From NCBI GenBank assembly GCA_002320815.1, contig DCLA01000128.1, positions 110,660 through 174,659 of the forward strand: a DNA stretch of 64,000 bases, in the 5' to 3' direction. The notes under the pieces were generated by a model. The model saw nothing but the letters and a program-made list of their open reading frames with translations, had not been told where the DNA came from and searched no databases. Both the position numbers and the translations under genes were made by a program. This document shows, one piece after another, positions 29,806 to 39,882 of the stretch; the stretch's first letter is position 1; each line of letters opens with the position of its first letter. Source of the DNA: Myxococcales bacterium UBA1660. Its GTDB lineage: Bacteria; Myxococcota_A; Polyangia; Polyangiales; Houyiibacteriaceae.

Positions 29806-31236
29806 TCAGAACTGGAAGTAGATGAAGGGCACCGCCTCGGCGGTGGCCACGAGACTGAGGAGCGCGCCGATGACCACCAGGATCACCCCTTGGAGCGCGG
29901 CCGGCGTGCGGACGAAGGTCTGCTCGAAGGTCAGGAAGACGCGCCGCGGCAGGTAGTGGGCCGCGAAAGAGGCGACCAGGAGGAGCCACACCGTGAGGCT
30001 GACCTGAGCGGTGGAGACCGTCTGGCTGAAGAGGCGGTCGGTGACCGCGCCCGCGTTCTCCATGCTCGTCGCGCGGAAGAGGATCCGCGAGAAGACCACG
30101 AACTGCAGGTTCGCGAAGACCTTGGTGGCGCGGAGGGGCCAGGGGTCGACCGCGTCGCGCCGACGCCCCATCCGCCGGGAGACGAAGCGGTGCAGGGTCA
30201 TCGCGCCGGCCTGGAGCAAGGCGTACCAGAAGAAGACCTCGAAGTTGGCCCACCAGCCGTGCCAGATCCCCACCAGGAACATGGTGAGGAAGAGGTTCGC
30301 GTAGGCGCGAACCGGCCCCACGCGGCTGCCGCCCAGCGGGAAGTAGAGATAGTCGCGGAGCCAGCGGCTCAGGGTCATGTGCCAGCGGCGCCAGAACTCC
30401 GCCGGGCTGGTGGCCTGGTAGGGGCGGTCGAAGTTCTCCGGCAGCTCGAGCCCGAAGAGCAGCGCCGAGCCCCGCGCGACGTCGGTGTAGCCCGAGAAGT
30501 CGCAGTAGAGCTGCATGGTGAAGGCGTAGAGCGCGACCACCACCTCGGTGGCGGTGAAGAGCTCGGGCTGCTCGAAGACCCGGTCGACCAGGCTGGTCGC
30601 CAAGAGATCCGCGATGGCGACCTTCTTGATGAGCCCGGTCGCGATGAGGAAGAGCCCGCGCCCGACCTGGTTCTGGTCCAGCCGCGGCTCGCGCTCGAGC
30701 TGCGGGAGGAGCTCGGTGGCGCGGACGATCGGCCCGGCCACGAGCTGCGGGAAGAAGGTCACGAAGGACGCGAACTCGATGAACGAGTCGGTGGGCTCGA
30801 GGCGCCGCCGGTAGATGTCGATCGTGTAGGAGAGGGTCTGGAAGGTGTAGAAGCTGATGCCCACCGGGAGCGCCGCTTCCAGCAGCGGGAGCGACCCGTC
30901 GATCCCCCAGGCCTGCAGCCCTTCGCTGAGCTCCAGGGCGAACCAGTTGTAGTACTTGAACGTGAAGAGCAGCCCCAGGTTGCCGGCGAGGCTCAGGCCC
31001 AACCAGGCCTTGCGGGCGCGCTGCGCCTCGGTGCGGTGGATCCGGCGTCCGATCCAGAAGTCGAGGACCGTGGATCCACCGATGAGCGCGATGTACTCCG
31101 GCCGCCACGCCATGTAGAAGAGGCAGCTCGCCGCGAGCAGGAGGCCGAGCCGCAGCCCCCGATGCCTCCCCAGCACCCAGAAACCTACCAGGGCCAGGGC
31201 GAGGAAATAGAAGTAGTCGAGGCTGTGGAAGAGCAT
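29806..31236 (-). CDS. MBOAT-family membrane O-acyltransferase (AlgI-like)
   Basis: A 476-residue polytopic protein of the AlgI/PatA/DltB group. The conserved motifs are YNWFALEL, a SFYTFQTLSYTIDIYRRR helix, MQLYCDFSGYTDVARG, and EFWRRWHMTLSRWLRDYLYF with His286. The catalytic His is in FLVGIWHGWW (His326). It carries an activated acyl group (usually acetyl) across the inner membrane to a periplasmic acyltransferase. The adjacent SGNH protein is the obvious partner. It is first of three tightly packed leftward genes. The start ATG 31236 begins MLFHSLDYFYFLALALVGFW, the family's typical N-terminus. Confidence 0.93.
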   Translation of the reverse strand: MLFHSLDYFYFLALALVGFWVLGRHRGLRLGLLLAASCLFYMAWRPEYIALIGGSTVLDFWIGRRIHRTEAQRARKAWLGLSLAGNLGLLFTFKYYNWFALELSEGLQAWGIDGSLPLLEAALPVGISFYTFQTLSYTIDIYRRRLEPTDSFIEFASFVTFFPQLVAGPIVRATELLPQLEREPRLDQNQVGRGLFLIATGLIKKVAIADLLATSLVDRVFEQPELFTATEVVVALYAFTMQLYCDFSGYTDVARGSALLFGLELPENFDRPYQATSPAEFWRRWHMTLSRWLRDYLYFPLGGSRVGPVRAYANLFLTMFLVGIWHGWWANFEVFFWYALLQAGAMTLHRFVSRRMGRRRDAVDPWPLRATKVFANLQFVVFSRILFRATSMENAGAVTDRLFSQTVSTAQVSLTVWLLLVASFAAHYLPRRVFLTFEQTFVRTPAALQGVILVVIGALLSLVATAEAVPFIYFQF

Positions 31237-31336
31237 CGCGGGACCAGCGCGACTCCATGCCGCGCGGGGCCCTCATAGCCGAAGGCCGAGGTCGGCGAAA
31301 GCTGCGGCCGGGCCCCCGACGGGCGGCGGGTCCCGC

Positions 31337-33754
31337 TCAGCCCGCGGGCTGTGGCGAGGCGGCGACGCCCCGGCCTTCGTAGAGCTCGCCCCATCGGGGA
31401 TGGGAGAGCACCTCGAAGGCTTCGTCGATGGCGGCGAGGGCCAGGGTCCGGGCGGGCTCCAGGCCGCCGAGACCGAGCCACTCGAGGTTGCCCGCGAGGC
31501 TCTCCCGGAGCTGCTCTCGGGCGACCGCGAGACGTCGCGGCGCGGTGCCCGGGGAGACCCCGAGGATGGCGTGGTAGGTGCCCTCCTCCGCCAGCGCCCG
31601 CGCCCGCTCGATGGCCGCTCGGAGGACCTCGGGACGCACCGGCTCGGGCCCGGCGTCCGTGGCGGCGCCCTCCACTTCCACGAGCCCGGCGCTGACGAGG
31701 ACGAAGAGCACGCCCGGGACGCCGTACTCGGCGGGGGCGTTCAAGAGCGCAGCCAGGGGCTCGCCCGCGGCATCCAGGATCGCGCGAACGAGTTCGGGCT
31801 CGAGGCCGAGCCGCCGGGGCGCGAGGAGCCCCGACTCGCGGGTGAACCCCTCGCCGATGGCCAGGCGGTGGCCCGGCCCCAAGCGCAGCCACCGGGCGAG
31901 GGTGGCGCCGTCGACCAGCCGGCGGGCGAGCTCGAGCAACACCGCGGGCAGCGACCCGGCGAGATCGGTCTCGGCGGCGGGCGCGGCCTCGGCGCTGGCC
32001 ACGGCGTAGCGGGCCTCTTCGGCGAAGAGCACCTGGCCGAGCATGGTCTCCACGGCGACCCGACGCGCGCGGTCCCGCTCCAGCGCGAGGATCTCGCCGG
32101 CTTCGACGGCGTCGTCGAGGTAGGCGGCGGCACCGTCGTCGTCGAGGGCGGTGGCCGAGGGCGCCAAGCGACCGGCGGCGACCAGCGCGTCCATCGCGCG
32201 GGTGGCCGCGGGGCCGCGGAACCCGAGGAGCCGCGGTCCGTCGAGGTGGAGCTCGACGTCGAGGCCCCCCGGCACCTCGAGCCGGACGCGACAGGCGCGT
32301 CGGCGCTGCACCAGCTCGAGCACCATCCGCAGCGCGCCACCGGCGGGCACGGTGCCGGCCCGCGTCAGATCGACGGAGCCCGCGGAGGACCCGCCGGCGT
32401 AGCCGCCGCTGGTGGTCCCCGGCGGTCGCTCGCTGGTCCCGGGGGGCGGCTTGGACGCCCGCTCCACCACGGTGTGCGGCGTGAGATCGACCGACGCCGA
32501 CGACTCGCTCGCGGCCACCTTGGCGCCCGAGGCGGTCTCCAGGAGATCCGGCGTACCGACGAAGGTGAAGGCCTCGAGCGGGTCGGCCTCCCGCGGCTCC
32601 AGGGGCGTCGAGCTCTCGGCCAAGAGGTCGTCGGGGACGAGCACGTCCGGAGTCTCGTCGCCCACCGGGAAGGAGAGCTCGAGCGGGGCCTCGTTGGGAA
32701 AGAGCCGCCGGTCGGCGTCGCCGAGGAGACCGGCGAGCCGCGGTGAGAGCAGGGTGCGACCAGCCCGCGGGTCGGGGGTGGGCGGAGCCTCCGACTCGGC
32801 CGCGGCGACGGGCTCGTCGTCCAGGGGCTCGTCGTCCAGGGGCTCGTCGTCGTCGGGCCCCAAGAGCGCGCCGGTCGAGGTGTCCAGCCGCACCGTGGGC
32901 TCCCGCGGCGCCGGCGGCATGGGCGGGATCTCGATGTCGTCGCCCGGGGGCGCCCCGAGGGTGGGTAGGGGCGCCATCGCGCGGCGCTCGGAGCGTTCGT
33001 CGACCTCGAGGGTCGCGGGGACCGAGGACGACCCGGAGCGCTTCGCGGCCTCGGGGGCCGGCTTCTCCGCCTCGGCCGGCTCCTCTGCCTCGGCAGGATC
33101 CTCCGCCTCGCCGAAGACCGGCTCGTCGTGGAGGGTGGCCCCGGCCGACGCGCTCGGGGCCCGAGACGCCCGGGCGGGACGCACGGAGGTCGCGGGCGGC
33201 GCGGAGCTTCCGGCGGGTGCGTCGTCTCCGTCGTCGTCCGCGGCCTCCTCGGCCGGCCCGGCGTCGTCTCCGTCGTCGTCCGCGAGCTCGTCGTCGGCCG
33301 CGTCCTGGCCGGCCTCCCCGTGGAGGCGCAGGAGCGCCGGAGCGTCGTCGTGGAGGGTGGCTCCGGCGTCGAGCTCGCTCGCCGCCGTGTGCACCCCGGA
33401 CGGCGGCGGCGCCGAGGAGTTCTTCGGCGTGGCCGGCAGCGGCTCGCCGCCCATGAGGGTCTGGAGCCGCCGGATGAGCCCGGGCACGTTCACCGGCCGG
33501 GAGTAGAAGGCCACGCTGGCGATCGTCTCCGGCTCGTCGCCCTCGGGCGGATCCCAGCCCACCAGGACGAGGTCGCCAGCGAGCCTCTCGAGCCAGGGTT
33601 CGACCGGCGAGACCTCGCGGTCGAGGATGAGGATCGACGCCTCCCGGGGCTCGTCGGCTTCGGCCCGGACCGCGGCGATCCCTTCGCGTGCGAGGGCCCG
33701 GACGATCCATCCGCCCTCCGCCCCGGGAACCACCACGACGACCCGCTCGCTCAC
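31337..33754 (-). CDS. mosaic protein: receiver-like N-terminus, acidic linker, J-like C-terminus
   Basis: An 805-residue protein of three parts. Residues 1-110 resemble a degenerate receiver (RVVVVVPGAEGGWIVRALAR, SILILDREVSP, VLVGWDPPEGDEPE, then GLIRRLQTLMGG). Residues 110-440 are a low-complexity Asp/Glu/Pro/Ala region with a 15-bp DNA repeat giving DEPLDDEPLDDEP. Residues about 450-700 are helical with GGALRMVLELVQRRRACRVR, reminiscent of DUF4388-type domains. The last 80 residues look like a J-domain (TYHAILGVSPGTAPRRLAVA and AIDEAFEVLSHPRWGELYEG), but without HPD, so Hsp70 stimulation is unlikely. Similar mosaics occur in myxobacterial motility and signalling proteins (general knowledge). 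It lies between priA and the MBOAT cluster on the same strand. Confidence 0.72.
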   Translation of the reverse strand: MSERVVVVVPGAEGGWIVRALAREGIAAVRAEADEPREASILILDREVSPVEPWLERLAGDLVLVGWDPPEGDEPETIASVAFYSRPVNVPGLIRRLQTLMGGEPLPATPKNSSAPPPSGVHTAASELDAGATLHDDAPALLRLHGEAGQDAADDELADDDGDDAGPAEEAADDDGDDAPAGSSAPPATSVRPARASRAPSASAGATLHDEPVFGEAEDPAEAEEPAEAEKPAPEAAKRSGSSSVPATLEVDERSERRAMAPLPTLGAPPGDDIEIPPMPPAPREPTVRLDTSTGALLGPDDDEPLDDEPLDDEPVAAAESEAPPTPDPRAGRTLLSPRLAGLLGDADRRLFPNEAPLELSFPVGDETPDVLVPDDLLAESSTPLEPREADPLEAFTFVGTPDLLETASGAKVAASESSASVDLTPHTVVERASKPPPGTSERPPGTTSGGYAGGSSAGSVDLTRAGTVPAGGALRMVLELVQRRRACRVRLEVPGGLDVELHLDGPRLLGFRGPAATRAMDALVAAGRLAPSATALDDDGAAAYLDDAVEAGEILALERDRARRVAVETMLGQVLFAEEARYAVASAEAAPAAETDLAGSLPAVLLELARRLVDGATLARWLRLGPGHRLAIGEGFTRESGLLAPRRLGLEPELVRAILDAAGEPLAALLNAPAEYGVPGVLFVLVSAGLVEVEGAATDAGPEPVRPEVLRAAIERARALAEEGTYHAILGVSPGTAPRRLAVAREQLRESLAGNLEWLGLGGLEPARTLALAAIDEAFEVLSHPRWGELYEGRGVAASPQPAG
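32811..32850 (-). repeat. 15-bp tandem repeat encoding DEPLD
   Basis: Unit GGCTCGTCGTCCAGG is repeated twice with a partial third copy, inside the acidic linker of the mosaic protein. Confidence 0.75.
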
Positions 33755-33832
33755 GGCGCGGGAGTATAGAGGACCGAGGGGTCGAGATGCGAGATCGGCG
33801 GCCGGGCGTCCCCCCGAAATCCTCGCGCGATG

Positions 33833-36072
<2,240 letters not shown>

Positions 36073-36076
<4 letters not shown>

Positions 36077-36423
36077 CGAAGGAGCTGGCTCGCGAGGGGC
36101 GAGCCCGCGTGGGCCGCGGCCTCGAGCCAGCGGCGCGCGTCACCGCGCTCGCCGAGGGCGAGGAGGGCCCGACCGTAGGCCAGGAGGGCCGCCGGGTCCC
36201 GGGGCGCGATCTGCAGCGCGCGACCGGCGGCCTCGTGCGCTCGGGGGGCGTCGCCCCGGCGGAGTGCGATCTCGGCGCGGAGGTTGGCGGTGTCCAGTGA
36301 ACGGGGATCGATCACCGCCAGACCCTCCACCAAGCGGGCCGCCAGCGCCAGCCGACCGGCGGCCGCCGCATGCCAGGCGAGCCAGCGGATGGCGTCCCGG
36401 GCCTCCTCGGGGACTCCCAGCAT
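36073..36423 (-). CDS. small TPR-like protein
   Basis: A 116-residue protein made of about three TPR-type helical hairpins (AAAGRLALAARLVEGLAVID, DAPRAHEAAGRALQIAPRDP, AALLAYGRALLALGERGDAR). Small TPR proteins act as chaperones for type III secretion translocators (LcrH/SycD type), which would suit the upstream SctU-type gene, but the similarity seen is only structural. Three nt separate it from the preceding gene, and its stop overlaps the priA start by 4 nt. Confidence 0.7.
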
Positions 36424-36426
36424 CCG

Positions 36427-36783
36427 TCAGCCCTGCGCCCGGGATTGCCGGATGGCGCCCACCTGCCGCGAGAGCCCGAGGAGCTGGTTCAGGCTCTCGA
36501 CCATGCCCCGGACCGGCGCGGCGGCGTCGCCCAGCGCGGCCAGCTCGCGCGGGTCGGCGAAGCGCTGCACCAGGGCCCCGACCGCGGCCATCGCACCGAA
36601 GGAGGGGCGCGGCGGCGCCGGTGTGCTCAGGGGCATCGCCGCCGGGCGGCCCGCCGTCGCGGGCAGGGGCATTCGCAGGGCCAGCTCCTCGCCCGCGACG
36701 TCCGGCAACGCGGCGTCGTGGGAGCGGACCTCGCCCAGCGCCGGGAGCTCGCGACGCAGCGCCGCGCCGATGCGCACGCTCAT
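36427..36783 (-). CDS. hypothetical protein in export-switch operon
   Basis: A 118-residue protein that is not recognised. The N-terminal half is Pro/Ala-rich (PLPATAGRPAAMPLSTPAPP). The C-terminal half is a predicted helix (VGALVQRFADPRELAALGDA, ESLNQLLGLSRQVGAIRQSR). It has no signal peptide or membrane segment. Its ATG overlaps the stop of the SctU-type gene by 4 nt, so it may be a small secreted substrate or needle/rod-like component; this is inference from position only. Confidence 0.55.
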   Translation of the reverse strand: MSVRIGAALRRELPALGEVRSHDAALPDVAGEELALRMPLPATAGRPAAMPLSTPAPPRPSFGAMAAVGALVQRFADPRELAALGDAAAPVRGMVESLNQLLGLSRQVGAIRQSRAQG

Positions 36784-37826
36784 CGCTCCTCCGGCTTGCC
36801 GGCCTCGTCCCAGGCCGCGCGGAGCACGGCGGCGACGGCCTCGTAGAGGGGCTCGGGGATCTCGTCGCCCCGCTCCAGCTCGTAGAGGGCGTGGGCCAGG
36901 GGCACGTCGCGCATGATGGGCACGCCCGCCTCGCGGGCGGCGCGGATCATCCGCTCGGCCAGGTGCTCCTGCCCCTTGGCGAGCACGGTCGGTGCGTCGG
37001 ACTCGGCGTCGTCGTAGCGGAGCGCGATGGCCAGATGGGTGGGGTTCACGACCAGCACGTCCGCGCCGCGGACCTGTTCGACGGAGTCGTGCTCCAGGAT
37101 CTCGCGATGCAATCGATCCCGCTCCTGCTTGGCGTGCGGGTCTCCCTCGGCGTCCTTGTACTCACGCTTCACCTCGTCCTTGCTCATCCGCTGGTCCCGG
37201 GCGTGCTGCCAGCGCTGGTAGAAGACATCGAGCACCGCGATCCCGAGGACCGCGCCGCCCACCCGGAAGAGCAGCGTGCTCACCAAGCCCGCGGTCCCGG
37301 AGAGGGCCGCGGCCGCGTCCTGGCCGGCGAGGCCGACCACCCCGCGGGTGTTCGCCGCGAGCACTCCATGGAGGACCGCGCCGACGATCACCATCTTCAG
37401 CAGGGTCTTGACCAGCTCCATGAGCTGGCGGCGGCTGAAGAGGTTCTTGATGCCCTTGATCACGTCCAGCCGGTTCAGCTGCGGCTTCACCGGCTCCAGG
37501 GTCAAGAGCGGGCCCACCTGCAAGAAGTTGATCACCGTCCCCGCGAGCATCGCGGCCAGCAGGATGGGTAGGATCAGTCCGGCGCCGATGCCCAACGCGG
37601 CGTCGAGGACCGCCATGGGCGCGATGTCCTCGGCGATGGCGCGGAAGGTGAGCGCGAAGAGCGCGCGGAGATCGGCGACGATGGTCTCGCCCATGCCCAC
37701 GAGCGCGCCGCCGGTCGCGAGGAGCACGGCGGCAGTGCCGAGCTCCTTGCTCTTGGGGACCTGCCCTTTGCGGCGCGCCTCGCGCAGCCGCTTGGGTGTG
37801 GCCTCCTCGGTCTTGTCGCTCGACAT
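36780..37826 (-). CDS. type III export substrate-specificity switch protein (SctU/FlhB family)
   Basis: A 348-residue export-apparatus protein. It begins SSDKTEEATPKRLREARRKG, the family's N-terminal signature. About four membrane helices lie between residues 30 and 205, with the cytoplasmic SctU_C domain after 215. The self-cleavage site NPTH is intact at 261-264. The stretch EGDPHAKQERDRLHREI and the short tail look closer to non-flagellar SctU/YscU than to FlhB, but both are possible. It is first of an overlapping leftward operon (hypothetical protein, TPR-like protein, PriA). No sctR, S, T, V or N is seen in the window, so the remaining genes must lie elsewhere, or the system is incomplete. 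Confidence 0.88.
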   Translation of the reverse strand: MSSDKTEEATPKRLREARRKGQVPKSKELGTAAVLLATGGALVGMGETIVADLRALFALTFRAIAEDIAPMAVLDAALGIGAGLILPILLAAMLAGTVINFLQVGPLLTLEPVKPQLNRLDVIKGIKNLFSRRQLMELVKTLLKMVIVGAVLHGVLAANTRGVVGLAGQDAAAALSGTAGLVSTLLFRVGGAVLGIAVLDVFYQRWQHARDQRMSKDEVKREYKDAEGDPHAKQERDRLHREILEHDSVEQVRGADVLVVNPTHLAIALRYDDAESDAPTVLAKGQEHLAERMIRAAREAGVPIMRDVPLAHALYELERGDEIPEPLYEAVAAVLRAAWDEAGKPEER

Positions 37827-37885
37827 GGGGTGGCGAGCTTATCAGCCGTGGGTGACGCGAGTTGCGCCGGTCGACGAAGGCCCGC

Positions 37886-39622
37886 TCAGAAGGTCCAGCC
37901 CAACTCGGGGAAGGTGATGACCCACTGGAAGGTCCCCGAGTCGGCCGGCTCGAAGAACCGGAACGCCGTCCCCAGGTGGAAGGTCCCGAAGCGAGCCCCG
38001 ACCCCGAACTGGAACGAGGTCCACGTCGCCCCCTCGGCTCGAACACAGTAGTAGTCGTCATACGAGTCGTCGACGCAGTAGCTGGACTGGTGGTAGCCGG
38101 GTGTCCAGAGGGCCTTGAAGTGCATCCCCACACGGCCGCCGAAGCGGAGCGCCAGGCCCAACGCCCCGCCGACGAAATACGCCGCGTCGCTCGTCCAAGC
38201 GCCGAAGTCGCCCTGGATCCCCAGGAGGGGCCGGATGCGAAAGCCGGTACGGGTCCCGCCGCTGCCCAGGGGAAGGAGGACGCTCAGCGAACCACCGAAG
38301 CCCCAAGTGCTGCTGCTCCCACCGGCGCCGAAGAAGGCGATACCGGCGGAGAGCCAAGGGAACCACTTCTGGTTCTCCGACTCGCTCCCGCCGCGCCAGT
38401 TGGGAGGTCTCTCCGACTCCGGCGGCGGACGCCAGCCCCCGGTGGTGGAACTCGCGGTGGCGGCGGGACGCGTGTTCCCCGGCCCGGCGAGGTAGCCGAC
38501 GAAGGGCGACCGCTGCAGCACCGTGGGGTCGGCGTCCCGGGCGCGGGTGGCCAGGGCCAGGGCGCGTCGCCAGAGGTCGTCGGCGAGCTGCTGGGCCGGC
38601 CCGGGCGGCATCTGCGCCGGCGTCGCCACGCCCCCGGCGCGCTCGACCATCACCTGCGCCGCGTCCCAGAAGTAGGCCGCGAGGAGCGCGAGCACGTCGG
38701 GGTCCCGGGCCCGGTCGGCCATCGCGCGGAGCTGATCGATGCGCTCGCTGGCTTCGGGGTTGTCCACGAAGTCGGCGGCCTCGCGCAGCACGTCCCCACC
38801 GCCGAAGCGGACGATGGCGTCGACCGCCTCGGCGGTCTGCCGCGACGCCTCGAGGCTGCCATGGAGCTCCCGGTACGTGCGCGAGAGCAAACCGGACCGC
38901 CGCACGTGGTCGTACGCCGCTCGGACGGGCGCGATCGGCACCGCGATCCCGATCCCCTGCGCGCCGCGCTCCGGATCGCCCCGGGCGACCACGATGCCCA
39001 CGAGGTTCTCGCTCTGATCCAGCAGCGGCCCCCCGGAGTTGCCCGGGTTGAGGCTCATGTCGAGCTGCAGGTGGCCATCGGGCAGCACCCCGCTGATGAT
39101 CCCGCGCGCCGACTGGGGCTGCTCCCGCTCCGGGTCGAAGGGGTAGCCCACCGCGTCCACGGTCTGGCGCACCGCGAGCGGCACCGGCTGCGCCGGGAGC
39201 TCGATCGGCTCGAGGGTCTCGTCGCCGAGGTGGACGAGGAGGATGGCGAAGTCGAGCTCGCCGTCGGCGTAGGCCACCCGCGCCGGTAGGACCTCCCCAC
39301 TGCCGGGCAGGCGCACGGCGAGCTGCCGCGCGCCCTCGATCACGTGCTTGGCGGTGACGATCACTCCTCGCGGGTCCACGACCACGCCGGTCCCGTGGCC
39401 CCCTTCCGGGATGCCGAGGACGCGGGTCCGGTAGCGCCCTCGGACGTTCTCCTGGCTGACGTTCTGGACCGCGAAGACGCGGACCGTTGCCTGGTCGATC
39501 CGCCCAAATGTCACACCCGACGGGGGCGCGGTTCTGGCCACCGAGCCCTGGGCCGACGCGCCGGACGAGCAACAGAGGACGGCGGCCACCAGTCCCCGTC
39601 GAAGGAATCCCATACGGCACAT
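37886..39622 (-). CDS. secreted trypsin-like serine protease with C-terminal barrel-like domain
   Basis: A 578-residue protein. A signal peptide (LVAAVLCCSSGASAQ) precedes a DegP-type S1C protease domain at about 40-260, with the triad in TAKHVIEG (His93), LDFAIL (Asp124) and NPGNSGGPL (Ser196). Residues about 260-390 are helical. Residues 430-578 are Gly/aromatic-rich with alternating strands (GIAFFGAGGSSSTWGFGGSL, FQFGVGARFGTFHLGTAFRF), ending in Phe, as in outer-membrane barrels. No PDZ domain is seen. A protease joined to a barrel-like end could be surface-anchored. ATG 39622 was chosen for the signal peptide; ATG 39613 and an upstream ATG 39652 are alternatives. It is divergent from the Cys-rich lipoprotein gene. 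Confidence 0.8.
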   Translation of the reverse strand: MCRMGFLRRGLVAAVLCCSSGASAQGSVARTAPPSGVTFGRIDQATVRVFAVQNVSQENVRGRYRTRVLGIPEGGHGTGVVVDPRGVIVTAKHVIEGARQLAVRLPGSGEVLPARVAYADGELDFAILLVHLGDETLEPIELPAQPVPLAVRQTVDAVGYPFDPEREQPQSARGIISGVLPDGHLQLDMSLNPGNSGGPLLDQSENLVGIVVARGDPERGAQGIGIAVPIAPVRAAYDHVRRSGLLSRTYRELHGSLEASRQTAEAVDAIVRFGGGDVLREAADFVDNPEASERIDQLRAMADRARDPDVLALLAAYFWDAAQVMVERAGGVATPAQMPPGPAQQLADDLWRRALALATRARDADPTVLQRSPFVGYLAGPGNTRPAATASSTTGGWRPPPESERPPNWRGGSESENQKWFPWLSAGIAFFGAGGSSSTWGFGGSLSVLLPLGSGGTRTGFRIRPLLGIQGDFGAWTSDAAYFVGGALGLALRFGGRVGMHFKALWTPGYHQSSYCVDDSYDDYYCVRAEGATWTSFQFGVGARFGTFHLGTAFRFFEPADSGTFQWVITFPELGWTF

Positions 39623-39713
39623 ACGTGTCCCGTCTACCACGAACTCGGACATTTACCGTAGCCCCGTTCGGTCGATGTCACAGAGCCTCACCCGCTTTGG
39701 TTAGGCCGCCGAA

Positions 39714-39734
39714 ACGACCTCGATCGAGGGTCGT
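39714..39734. promoter_or_regulatory. palindromic operator-like element in divergent intergenic region
   Basis: ACGACCTCGATCGAGGGTCGT is a near-perfect palindrome (one extra G) between the divergent protease and Cys-rich lipoprotein genes. It could be a regulator-binding site or a small hairpin. The rest of 39623-39882 shows no gene. Confidence 0.3.
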
Positions 39735-39882
39735 AACGGGGGCGAAACATACGACATCGACCCACCCTTCGAGGTGCAGAGCCGTCGCTTTCCTGCTACG
39801 GAACACCCTTGTCCTGACGAAGGGACATGCGGCCGGTGGTCAAGCCGCAGGGTTGGTCCGCGAGCGCGGACGCTAAGGAGAG

